Part shown: positions 1-5,430 of the stretch, piece by piece
Layout of the letters: each line of letters begins with the position of its first letter
How positions within the stretch are numbered: the stretch's first letter is position 1
From: Alphaproteobacteria bacterium
Lineage (GTDB): Bacteria > Pseudomonadota > Alphaproteobacteria > ATCC43930 > CGMCC-115725
NCBI GenBank assembly: GCA_030039815.1
Contig: JASHUW010000285.1
Location: 1-10,412 of the forward strand
Direction: 5' to 3'
Length of the DNA stretch: 10,412 nt
Program-made: the position numbers and the translations under genes
Notes under the pieces: model-generated
What the model was told of the DNA's origin: nothing
The model's database searches: none
The model's input: only the letters and a program-made list of their open reading frames with translations

Positions 1-98
1 GACAGCGAGCGGCGTTGCGCGTCGCCGCGGAGAACATCCCGGGGGTCAAGCGCGTCGTCGACGAGGTGCGCGAGATCGACCTGGCCTCATTGAGCTAA
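1..98 (+). CDS. C-terminal fragment of a BON-domain (probably CBS-BON) protein
   Basis: Only the last 31 codons lie in the window, with the reading frame entering at base 3 and a TAA stop at 96-98. The visible peptide runs from QRAALRVAAENIPGVKRVVD to a tail ending LASLS. It matches the end of a BON domain, with the 'ER-A---A-E-VPGV--V-D' pattern also seen at the C-termini of the two CBS-BON proteins elsewhere in this window. BON domains are thought to bind phospholipid or other hydrophobic surfaces. By analogy with its neighbours, this is probably the tail of a CBS-CBS-BON protein, but the upstream part is outside the window. The gene is convergent with the next CBS-BON gene, with only 19 bp between stop codons. 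Confidence 0.72.
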   Translation, partial: QRAALRVAAENIPGVKRVVDEVREIDLASLS

Positions 99-117
99 GC
101 CGGGGACCGACCGCGCC

Positions 118-792
118 TTAATAGGCGGGGATCATCTCGTCGGCGACACGCGCCACGCCGGGCACGCCCTCTGCCATGGCGATGAGCGCGGTGCGCTCTT
201 GCTCGGTGCCGACGAGCCCCCAGAGATGCACCACGCCGTCCTTGACGATCACGTTCCGCTCGCCGAAATCGGTCCAGTCCTGCTCCCGCATGCGCGCGAG
301 TAATTCAAGGCGAATGTGACGATCGCTATCCGCCGGCGCCTCACCGGTGCTGAGCCTCGACGCCAGCGCCTGAATGAGATTGGAACGGCTGACGATCCCC
401 ACCAACCGACCATCCACGACAACGGGGACCCGCTTGATGCGCTTGCGCTCGAACAGCTCGGCGATCTCGCCAAGCGGTGTCTCCTCGGATACCGACACGA
501 CGTCGGTCGTCATGATCTCGCCGACCTTCTTGCCGTGGGATTTGGTGAAGTCCGCGGCGAGCGCGCTGGCGGCGGTCATCGATTCCAGCCACCAGGGGCG
601 ATGCTTCTCGGTGCCGATTTCGGCCCGGCGAATGAGGTCGGCTTCACTGATGATGCCAACCACCTTGCCGTCTTCGTCGACCACCGGAAGCGCGCTGATG
701 TCGTGCTCGGTCAGGAGCTTGACCGCCTGATCAACCCTCATGTCGGGATCGACGGTAATGACGTCGCGGACCATTACGTCGCCTGCTTGCAT
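118..792 (-). CDS. CBS-CBS-BON domain protein
   Basis: This soluble protein of about 224 residues has two CBS domains (about residues 6-58 and 91-145) followed by a BON domain (about 157-222). Recognisable CBS motifs are DVMVRDVITVDPD, LPVVDEDGKVVGIISEADLI, KRIKRVPVVVDGRLVGIVSR and the linker KKVGEIMTTDVVSV. CBS pairs usually bind adenine nucleotides and act as energy sensors; BON suggests envelope or lipid association. The precise role is unknown. The chosen start is the ATG at 792 (MQAGDVMVRDV), because most family members begin directly with this motif. A GTG at 816 would add eight residues, and neither start has a strong Shine-Dalgarno sequence. It is the last gene of a minus-strand block after the USP and DUF4010 genes, 84 bp behind the latter (60 bp to the GTG). 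It is a clear paralogue of the partial CBS-BON gene at 9921-10412. Confidence 0.9.
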   Translation of the reverse strand: MQAGDVMVRDVITVDPDMRVDQAVKLLTEHDISALPVVDEDGKVVGIISEADLIRRAEIGTEKHRPWWLESMTAASALAADFTKSHGKKVGEIMTTDVVSVSEETPLGEIAELFERKRIKRVPVVVDGRLVGIVSRSNLIQALASRLSTGEAPADSDRHIRLELLARMREQDWTDFGERNVIVKDGVVHLWGLVGTEQERTALIAMAEGVPGVARVADEMIPAY

Positions 793-876
793 GTTCGTAT
801 CCGCCGCTGGCCGCACTCGCTCAACGCTATCCGGGGTTGATGACAGTTGGACGATGGTTTGATGACGGCTCGATGG

Positions 877-2154
877 CTACCAACCGGCGACCCACCAAGC
901 CGCCGCGACACCGCCAACCGCCAGCGCCGCCAGCGCCGCCGCGGCCGGAAGCGCCGTCCGGAACCCGGCGAACCCCGTTGTGTAGGCGGCCTTGAGCACA
1001 TTGTTCGACGACGACGCGATGAGGATCGCGGCGACCGCGGCGCTCGACGATGGCGATGCCGCGGCACCGGTGGCGATGCTCAGGACGAACGGATCGATGT
1101 CGGTAAACCCGACAATGGCGGCGAGCACGTAAAGCCCGGCAGCGCCAAAGTGAATCCGCGCCCAACCAACCGCCAGCGACACCAGGACAAATAACCCGGC
1201 GAAGACGAACGCGGCGTTCAGCTCGAGCGGGTTGCCCGGCACATCCTCACCCGGCGAAACGTCACGCGTCGCGTGGCTTGAACGATAACGCAACCCAGCG
1301 AGCGACAGCCCACCCACGGCCAGGGCGACCAGCGCGGGAGCAAGCGAGAGCGCAAGCGGCTGATCGAACAGCGCGACGACGATCAGAATGCGCAGATACA
1401 TGATCGCCGTGGCGATGATGATCCCTGTCTGGGCTTGCGGTACAAAGCTGGGCACCGCGTGCGCGCGCCGCGCCAGCACGACGGTGGTTGCCGTTGACGA
1501 ATAGAGCCCGCCCAGCACCGCGGTCCATAGTCCGCTCTCGCGCGGCGCGACGTAGCGCTGGAGCAGGTAACTCGCGTAGGAGACGGTGGACACGGCCACC
1601 ACCGCGATCCAAATCTGATGCGGTGTAATGCTGGTCAAGGTCGTTACCGGCTGGTCCGGCAGGAACGGCAGCACCAGGCCAGTCAGGATCAAAAACTTTC
1701 CCGCGGTGGCGATCTCACCGACCTCGAGCCGGCGGGCAAACCCATGCAGCTTTTCGCGGGCGGTCAGCAGCAGAACCGCGACGACAGTGACACCGATCGC
1801 CACCCAGGGCGGTTCGGTAAAGGCGATCGGGCCAAGCAGGTAGGCAAGCACATTGCAGATCGCCGTCATCAGCCCGACATTGGGCTGGCCTTCCGGGTCA
1901 GTTTCGGCGATGTGCCGCCAATAATAGAGGCTCAGCCAGACGCCGAGGACGAGAAGGCCGGCGGTGACGGGCAGCAAGTGCACCGTGTCGAGCCGATAGA
2001 GCAGCGCGCCGGATAGTGCCAGCAACGGAAAGCTGCGCACCCCACCCGGCCGGACTTGCCGGCTTTGGGCGTTGAACTCCTCGAAGGCCATCCCGAAAAA
2101 GAACCCGAGGCCGAGCAGCAGCAGAAAGCCCGCTACCGGCGCGTTGGTCGTCAT
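877..2154 (-). CDS. MgtC/SapB-DUF4010 family integral membrane protein
   Basis: This is a 425-residue, strongly hydrophobic protein with about eleven or twelve predicted membrane segments. The N-terminal part (about 8-135) looks like an MgtC/SapB domain: a first helix ending in a Gly/Glu motif (GFFFGMAFEE), then GVRSFPLLALSGALL. The remainder is DUF4010-like. Recognisable features are a helix near 150-167 (FLILTGLVLPFLPD), the Ser/Thr-rich motif GGLYSSTATTVVLARR (215-230), and GLYVLAAIVGFTDIDPFVLS (340-359), where paired aspartates sit inside a membrane region. Its transport or signalling role is not established; Mg2+ homeostasis is known only for MgtC itself. ATG at 2154 is preceded by GGGGA at suitable spacing. 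It lies 48 bp downstream of the USP gene and is probably co-transcribed with it. No terminator is evident before the CBS-BON gene. Confidence 0.88.
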   Translation of the reverse strand: MTTNAPVAGFLLLLGLGFFFGMAFEEFNAQSRQVRPGGVRSFPLLALSGALLYRLDTVHLLPVTAGLLVLGVWLSLYYWRHIAETDPEGQPNVGLMTAICNVLAYLLGPIAFTEPPWVAIGVTVVAVLLLTAREKLHGFARRLEVGEIATAGKFLILTGLVLPFLPDQPVTTLTSITPHQIWIAVVAVSTVSYASYLLQRYVAPRESGLWTAVLGGLYSSTATTVVLARRAHAVPSFVPQAQTGIIIATAIMYLRILIVVALFDQPLALSLAPALVALAVGGLSLAGLRYRSSHATRDVSPGEDVPGNPLELNAAFVFAGLFVLVSLAVGWARIHFGAAGLYVLAAIVGFTDIDPFVLSIATGAAASPSSSAAVAAILIASSSNNVLKAAYTTGFAGFRTALPAAAALAALAVGGVAAAWWVAGW

Positions 2155-2202
2155 GGCGATATTCCCCGATCCCCCGGGCCGCCATTTTGTCCCATCGCGC
2201 GA

Positions 2203-2985
2203 TCAATGCGCCATGAATACCGGGACCGTCATGCTCTGCAGGATGGTGCGGGTCGCGCCGCCGAGCACCAACTCGCGCACCCGCGGGTGCGCGTAGGCCC
2301 CCATCACGAGCAGGTCGGCGGAGAGGTCGGCAGCGCGCGACAACAGCACATCGCCGACACCGACGCCGGCCGACGGCGCGGATTCGATCCGTGCGTCGAC
2401 GCCATGACGGCTGAGATGGCGCGCAATATCGGCGCCCGGGATCTCGCCATGCTCGTCGCGGCTGATGACGGGATCGACCGACAGCACCGTCACGGACGAC
2501 GCCGCGGCCAGAAGCGGTATCGCGTCGTTGATCGCGCGCGTCGCCTCGCGACTCGCGTCCCAGCCGATCAGCACGCGTTGGCCAAGGGTTGGATAGTGGC
2601 CGACGTAAGGCACGACCAGCACCGGGCGACCCGAGGAGAGCGCGATGTCTTCCGGGCGCGCGCAATCGACCGCTTTCTGTGGCTCCGTCGGATCGAGCTG
2701 ACCGAGGATGACGAGGTCGGCGTAGCGTGCATGGACGCCGGCGACATCGATCGGAAAGCCGCGCGCTATGCGCCATTCCACGGCGACGCCGCGTCGGCCG
2801 AGCCTGTCTGTGAACATGTCGTACAGCCGCTCCGCGGCGTCGGGCGCTTCCAGCCCTGAGACCGGCGTGACGTAGAGCCCCGTGACATGCGCATCGAAGC
2901 GCTGCGCCAAGTCGCCGGCGACGAGGATGCGCTCGGCCATATTCGGGCTGTCGTCCACGACCAGCAGCAAATCCTTATAGGCCAT
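2203..2985 (-). CDS. Tandem universal stress protein (UspA family)
   Basis: This cytoplasmic protein of 260 residues has two Usp folds. Domain 1 (about 1-126) begins with a beta strand ending in the Asp pair of LLLVVDDS. Domain 2 (about 136-260) begins RVLIGWDASREATRAI and ends with the nucleotide loop MGAYAHPRVRELVLGG near 228-243. In the canonical G-2x-G-9x-G loop the second glycine is Ala232, so ATP binding is plausible but not certain. The C-terminus PVFMAH is shared in style with the other two USPs here. I chose ATG at 2985 (MAYKDLLLVVDDS) because AAGGGA lies just upstream and the Usp fold starts there; an in-frame start at 3015 would add ten unrelated residues. It is the first gene of a minus-strand USP-DUF4010-CBS-BON block, and the FixK box at 3060 sits about 80 bp upstream. 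Usp proteins aid survival under arrest or low oxygen; the ligand is unknown. Confidence 0.93.
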   Translation of the reverse strand: MAYKDLLLVVDDSPNMAERILVAGDLAQRFDAHVTGLYVTPVSGLEAPDAAERLYDMFTDRLGRRGVAVEWRIARGFPIDVAGVHARYADLVILGQLDPTEPQKAVDCARPEDIALSSGRPVLVVPYVGHYPTLGQRVLIGWDASREATRAINDAIPLLAAASSVTVLSVDPVISRDEHGEIPGADIARHLSRHGVDARIESAPSAGVGVGDVLLSRAADLSADLLVMGAYAHPRVRELVLGGATRTILQSMTVPVFMAH

Positions 2986-3031
2986 CGCCCATCCCTTGAA
3001 CGGCAATCGGGCCAATTTCCGATCTGCCGCG

Positions 3032-3037
3032 ATGATC
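3032..3037 (-). promoter_or_regulatory. Candidate -10 element for the minus-strand USP operon
   Basis: Read on the minus strand this is GATCAT, matching TATAAT at four of six positions. Its centre is 32 bp from the centre of the FixK box at 3060-3073, the spacing expected when an FNR/FixK dimer sits at about -41.5 (class II activation). It would give a transcript start near 3025 and a leader of about 40 nt before the USP start at 2985. This is inferred from spacing only. Confidence 0.4.
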
Positions 3038-3059
3038 GCGCCGCGTGGCGCCGCAAGCC

Positions 3060-3073
3060 TTGATCCAGGTCAA
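3060..3073. promoter_or_regulatory. FixK/FNR-type operator
   Basis: The sequence TTGATCCAGGTCAA fits TTGAY-N4-RTCAA, the operator of FNR, Anr and FixK proteins, with both half-sites intact. It lies in the divergent region between the minus-strand USP gene and the plus-strand fixK-like gene. Spacing to a minus-strand -10 (GATCAT, 3032-3037) fits class II activation of the USP operon. Relative to the fixK-like gene it is about 133 bp before the start codon, so it might also give autoregulation. The local fixK-like protein is the obvious candidate to bind it. Confidence 0.8.
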
Positions 3074-3094
3074 CGGAATGCGCGTCGCGGGTGC

Positions 3095-3102
3095 ATACGT
3101 AG
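3095..3102 (+). promoter_or_regulatory. Candidate FixJ binding site upstream of the fixK-like gene
   Basis: The sequence ATACGTAG matches seven of eight positions of GTAMGTAG, which I recall as a class of FixJ sites found by in vitro selection with the Sinorhizobium meliloti protein. It is followed by TTCCCCTTAC (3103-3112), which may be a second half-site. It lies about 100 bp upstream of the fixK-like start codon and 40-45 bp ahead of a possible transcript start near 3146. FixJ activation of fixK is the established cascade in rhizobia, and fixLJ is encoded in this window. The element is short, so a chance match is possible. Confidence 0.45.
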
Positions 3103-3122
3103 TTCCCCTTACGCAATCTTCC

Positions 3123-3138
3123 TTAGGAGCATTCCTAA
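3123..3138. repeat. 6-4-6 inverted repeat in the fixK-like promoter
   Basis: TTAGGA-GCAT-TCCTAA is a perfect inverted repeat with six-base arms and a four-base spacer, the geometry typical of a dimeric helix-turn-helix regulator operator. Its right arm overlaps CCTAAT (3134-3139), a four-of-six match to a -10 box, so a bound protein could block transcription of the fixK-like operon. It is unlike the FixK box 50 bp upstream. It is not a terminator, being short, AT-rich in the arms and without a T tract. The cognate regulator is unknown. Confidence 0.5.
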
Positions 3139-3189
3139 TTTCGAAGCGCGCCGGGCAGCGTCATCCTCCTATTCAATCCCAAGCGGGAT

Positions 3190-3194
3190 GGAGG
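3190..3194 (+). promoter_or_regulatory. Shine-Dalgarno sequence fixing the fixK-like start
   Basis: GGAGG ends five bases before the ATG at 3200. This supports 3200 as the start rather than in-frame upstream codons (for example 3188 or 2996), the upstream residues of which show no Crp-family similarity and would run across the control region. Confidence 0.75.
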
Positions 3195-3199
3195 AAGCG

Positions 3200-3901
3200 A
3201 TGTTCAAGCAATTCGGCATCGGCGCGCCCAGCGAGTTTTTCACCCAGCCGCCTTCGGTCGGCGTCTCGATCGCCCGGTCGGGTCAACTCGACGAGCTGGT
3301 CGCCCTCGAACAGCTCGGCAGCCGGCGCAGCTTTGCTCGCGACGCCGAAATCTATGCCGAGGGCGATCGCGCGGATTGCTGGTTCAAGATCGTCTCCGGC
3401 ACCGTCCGCATCTGCAAGTTGATGGCGGACGGCCGCCGGCACATCGCCGAATTCTTCCATGCCGGCGACTGCTTCGGTCTGGATGGCGAAGGCGAGCGGA
3501 CGTTCGCCGCGGAGGCGGTGGGCGACGTTATCGTGATGCGCTTCAACCGCGCCGCGACCGAGCGCCTGATCGACGAGCGGCCTGTGCTCGCCCGGTGCAT
3601 GTGCAACATGATGCTGCGCAACCTCGCACACGCGCAGACCCGCCTGTTGCTGCTCGGCCGCATGACCGCGCCGGAGAGAGTGGCGAGTTTTCTGCTCGAA
3701 TTGGCCGAGCGGCGCGACGTTCGCCGGGTGCTCGAGGTGCCGATGTCGCGCAACGACATCGCCGACTATCTCGGGCTGACCATCGAAACGGTGTGCCGGG
3801 TGCTATCGGCGATGAAGCGCGACGGGACAATCGCCATCCCCAATCCGCACCGGATCGAGATCTGCGACCGCGATGCCCTGGAAGCGACGGTCGAGATGTG
3901 A
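3200..3901 (+). CDS. FixK-type Crp/Fnr family transcriptional regulator
   Basis: This cytoplasmic DNA-binding regulator has 233 residues. An N-terminal cyclic-nucleotide-binding-like beta barrel spans about 40-125, with the pattern IYAEGD, FKIVSGTVRICKLMADGRRHI and FFHAGDCFGLD. A dimer helix (about 127-160) and a C-terminal Crp-type HTH (about 165-230) follow. The HTH contains SRNDIADYLGLTIETVCRVL; Glu196 and Arg200 correspond to the FNR/FixK residues that read TTGA half-sites, with Cys199 where Ser is usual. There is no N-terminal cysteine cluster, so it should not carry an FNR iron-sulfur cluster; this fits FixK, whose level is set by FixLJ. The start is supported by GGAGG at 3190. It is first in an operon with the receiver gene 21 bp downstream. 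It probably activates promoters with the boxes at 3060 and 5349. A specific name (fixK, fnrN, aadR) cannot be assigned without phylogeny. Confidence 0.9.
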   Translation: MFKQFGIGAPSEFFTQPPSVGVSIARSGQLDELVALEQLGSRRSFARDAEIYAEGDRADCWFKIVSGTVRICKLMADGRRHIAEFFHAGDCFGLDGEGERTFAAEAVGDVIVMRFNRAATERLIDERPVLARCMCNMMLRNLAHAQTRLLLLGRMTAPERVASFLLELAERRDVRRVLEVPMSRNDIADYLGLTIETVCRVLSAMKRDGTIAIPNPHRIEICDRDALEATVEM

Positions 3902-3922
3902 GCTTTGCTTGAGGATACGGAC

Positions 3923-4339
3923 GTGCTCGACGGTCAGGTGCAACCGGCGACGACGCGACCCGCCGATGGCGGCGCGAGGCCGATTTTCGTCGTCGATGAC
4001 GATGCCTCGGTTCGCGATTCGCTGAGCGAGCTGCTGAGAGTGCTCGGGTTCGAGGTCATTGCCTGCGCCTCCGGCAGCCAGTTGCTCGCCGACCAACGAC
4101 GGCGCGAGGCCGGCTGTCTTGTCGTCGACCAGCACATGCCGGGGATGGATGGGCTCGCAACGCTCTCGGCGTTGCGTCGCGACGGGACGAACGCTCCGGC
4201 GATCTTGATTACCGGGCGTCTTGATCCCGAGATCGCCGCCCGCGCCGCCGCGCTTGGGATAAGCGCGCTACTCGAGAAACCGTTTGCCGTGCCGCGCCTT
4301 GTCGAGCTCGTCCAGGCCAGCGTGAGCCGGACAGAATGA
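3923..4339 (+). CDS. Single-domain response regulator (receiver only)
   Basis: This is a 138-residue protein made of one CheY-like receiver with no output domain. The conserved set is visible: acidic pair in FVVDDDASVRDSL (Asp25/Asp26), phosphoacceptor Asp69 in CLVVDQHMPGMDGL, Thr97 in ILITGR and Lys119 in LLEKPF. It resembles FixJ/NtrC-type receivers. Start choice: GTG at 3923 has GAGG eight bases upstream (3911-3914); a TTG at 3905 would add six residues and sits almost on the previous stop. It follows the fixK-like gene by 21 bp and its stop overlaps the next ATG (ATGA, 4336-4339), so it is translationally coupled to the ABC membrane gene. As I recall, Bradyrhizobium fixK2 is also accompanied by a receiver-only gene (orf138), and S. 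meliloti FixT is a small receiver-like inhibitor of FixL. Here it may be a phosphate sink or modulator of FixL; this is inference. Confidence 0.88.
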   Translation: MLDGQVQPATTRPADGGARPIFVVDDDASVRDSLSELLRVLGFEVIACASGSQLLADQRRREAGCLVVDQHMPGMDGLATLSALRRDGTNAPAILITGRLDPEIAARAAALGISALLEKPFAVPRLVELVQASVSRTE

Positions 4340-5352
4340 CGGCGCCGGCCGATACTCATCCCGCGCCTGCAACATTACTGGCAACCGCCGAAGCAACGCT
4401 GCCCAGCGGCCTTTTCCGCTACGTCCTGACGACGAGCTGGGTCCACCAGCTCCCGCTGGTCGCCTTGACGGTCTCGGTATTCCTGCTCGAAGTCGTTCCG
4501 CTCGAGCTGCAACGCCGCGTGGTCAACGACGCCGTCAAGCAGCGCCAATACAGCACCGTCCTGCTGCTCTGCGCTGCCTATGGCGGCGCAGCGCTCCTGC
4601 AAGGGTCGATAAAGCTGGCGCTCAACATCTATCGCGCCTGGGTCGGCGAACGCGCCAAGCGTGATTTGCGCCGTTGCGTCTATTGCGCGACCGGGTCGGG
4701 GTCGAGCGCGGCCGACGCCCGCGGGACGGCCGTGTCGATGGTCGTCGCCGAGGTTGAACCCGTCGGCAATTTCATCGGCGCCGCGGTATCGGAGCCGCTG
4801 CTGCAAGCCGGAATCCTGGCAACGGTCATCAGCTACGTAATCCATATCGACCGCTGGATGGGCGCGGCGGCGATCGCCCTGTTCATCCCGCAAATGGTCT
4901 TTGTCCCGCTGATGCAACACGGGATGAACCGCCGGACCCGGGCGCGGGTATGGCTGTTGCGCCAGATTGGCGCGGGCCTCATCGTCACCGACCCGCAGGA
5001 CGCCCCGGTCAGTGTGGAAAACGCGGATCGCATCGACCGCGTCTTCCGGATCAACATGCGCATCTTCGAGCTCAAGTTCACGATGAACTACCTGATGAAC
5101 CTGTGCACGCATGCGCAGATCATCATGGCCTTGCTGCTCGGCGGCTGGCGCGTAATCGAGGGCAACCTTGAGATCGGCGGTGTCGTGGCGTTCATTTCCG
5201 GAATTGCCCGGCTGACCGACCCCTGGGGCGATCTCGTCAATTATCTGCGCGACCTCAGCGTGAACGAGGTCAAATTCAAGCTGATCGCCGGCGCGACAAA
5301 TGTTGACGCGCCTCCCGTGCTGCCCATAGGCCAACCCGCGCTATGGGATTGA
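4336..5352 (+). CDS. ABC-exporter transmembrane domain protein lacking an ATPase domain
   Basis: This inner-membrane protein has 338 residues and six likely membrane helices (about 39-59, 72-95, 147-169, 173-193, 255-272, 280-295). The arrangement is that of a type I ABC-exporter membrane domain. Most telling is the end: GNLEIGGVVAFISGIARLTDPWGDLVNYLRDL, the usual helix 5-6 pattern with the conserved Pro. Normally a nucleotide-binding domain of about 230 residues would follow. Here the protein stops at residue 338 after a short tail, and no Walker A, signature or Walker B motif appears in it or downstream in any frame I read. The open frame is intact and codon use matches its neighbours, so it looks like a real half-transporter piece rather than a decayed gene. 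It overlaps the receiver gene by four bases and ends inside a FixK box. Its ATPase partner, if any, must be encoded elsewhere; alternatively it is a membrane sensor. The substrate is unknown. Confidence 0.85.
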   Translation: MTAPADTHPAPATLLATAEATLPSGLFRYVLTTSWVHQLPLVALTVSVFLLEVVPLELQRRVVNDAVKQRQYSTVLLLCAAYGGAALLQGSIKLALNIYRAWVGERAKRDLRRCVYCATGSGSSAADARGTAVSMVVAEVEPVGNFIGAAVSEPLLQAGILATVISYVIHIDRWMGAAAIALFIPQMVFVPLMQHGMNRRTRARVWLLRQIGAGLIVTDPQDAPVSVENADRIDRVFRINMRIFELKFTMNYLMNLCTHAQIIMALLLGGWRVIEGNLEIGGVVAFISGIARLTDPWGDLVNYLRDLSVNEVKFKLIAGATNVDAPPVLPIGQPALWD

Positions 5353-5362
5353 CCTGCGTCAA
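5349..5362. promoter_or_regulatory. FixK/FNR-type operator ahead of a USP gene
   Basis: TTGACCTGCGTCAA is a perfect inverted repeat in its five-base arms and fits TTGAY-N4-RTCAA. It overlaps the TGA stop of the ABC membrane gene (5350-5352), so the site shares coding bases. Its centre is about 75 bp before the USP start at 5431 and 31 bp from a candidate -10 at 5384, giving class II geometry (about -41). The fixK-like protein encoded upstream is the likely activator. Confidence 0.82.
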
Positions 5363-5383
5363 GGCGGCGGACTAGTCGCGCCG

Positions 5384-5389
5384 TATGCT
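5384..5389 (+). promoter_or_regulatory. Candidate -10 element of the FixK-dependent USP promoter
   Basis: TATGCT matches TATAAT at four of six positions and lies at the spacing from the FixK box expected for class II activation. The transcript would start near 5396, about 35 nt before the USP start codon. No good -35 is present, as expected for an activator-dependent promoter. Confidence 0.5.
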
Positions 5390-5430
5390 GGTGGCGTCAG
5401 CGCAACCATGAGCGGCAGAGGGATACGGCG

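Noticed and set aside
96..120. TAAG...CTTA symmetry at the convergent junction of the first two genes, possibly a shared terminator
   Set aside because: The inner bases do not pair and there is no T tract; I cannot support a hairpin.
837..866. Two copies of TTGATGAC 22 bp apart, with TCAAC-N10-GTTGA (821-840) alongside, between the DUF4010 and CBS-BON genes
   Set aside because: The half-sites resemble FixK halves but are not arranged as TTGA-N6-TCAA inverted repeats, and the gap is within a likely operon, so chance is the simpler explanation.
2056..2859. A 267-codon plus-strand frame and an overlapping 292-codon minus-strand frame (1898-2776) over the USP/DUF4010 genes
   Set aside because: Both lie over the USP and DUF4010 genes, which match known families end to end; the alternative translations are Arg-rich and featureless.
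4375..5334. A 319-codon minus-strand open frame opposite the ABC membrane gene
   Set aside because: Composition is that of an antisense shadow (runs of Asp, Arg, His, Gln), with no recognisable fold, while the plus strand encodes clear membrane helices.
4336..5352. The ABC membrane gene as a pseudogene caused by a frameshift losing the ATPase domain
   Set aside because: Downstream sequence in all frames shows a FixK promoter and an intact USP gene rather than ATPase remnants, so there is no sign of a decayed domain.
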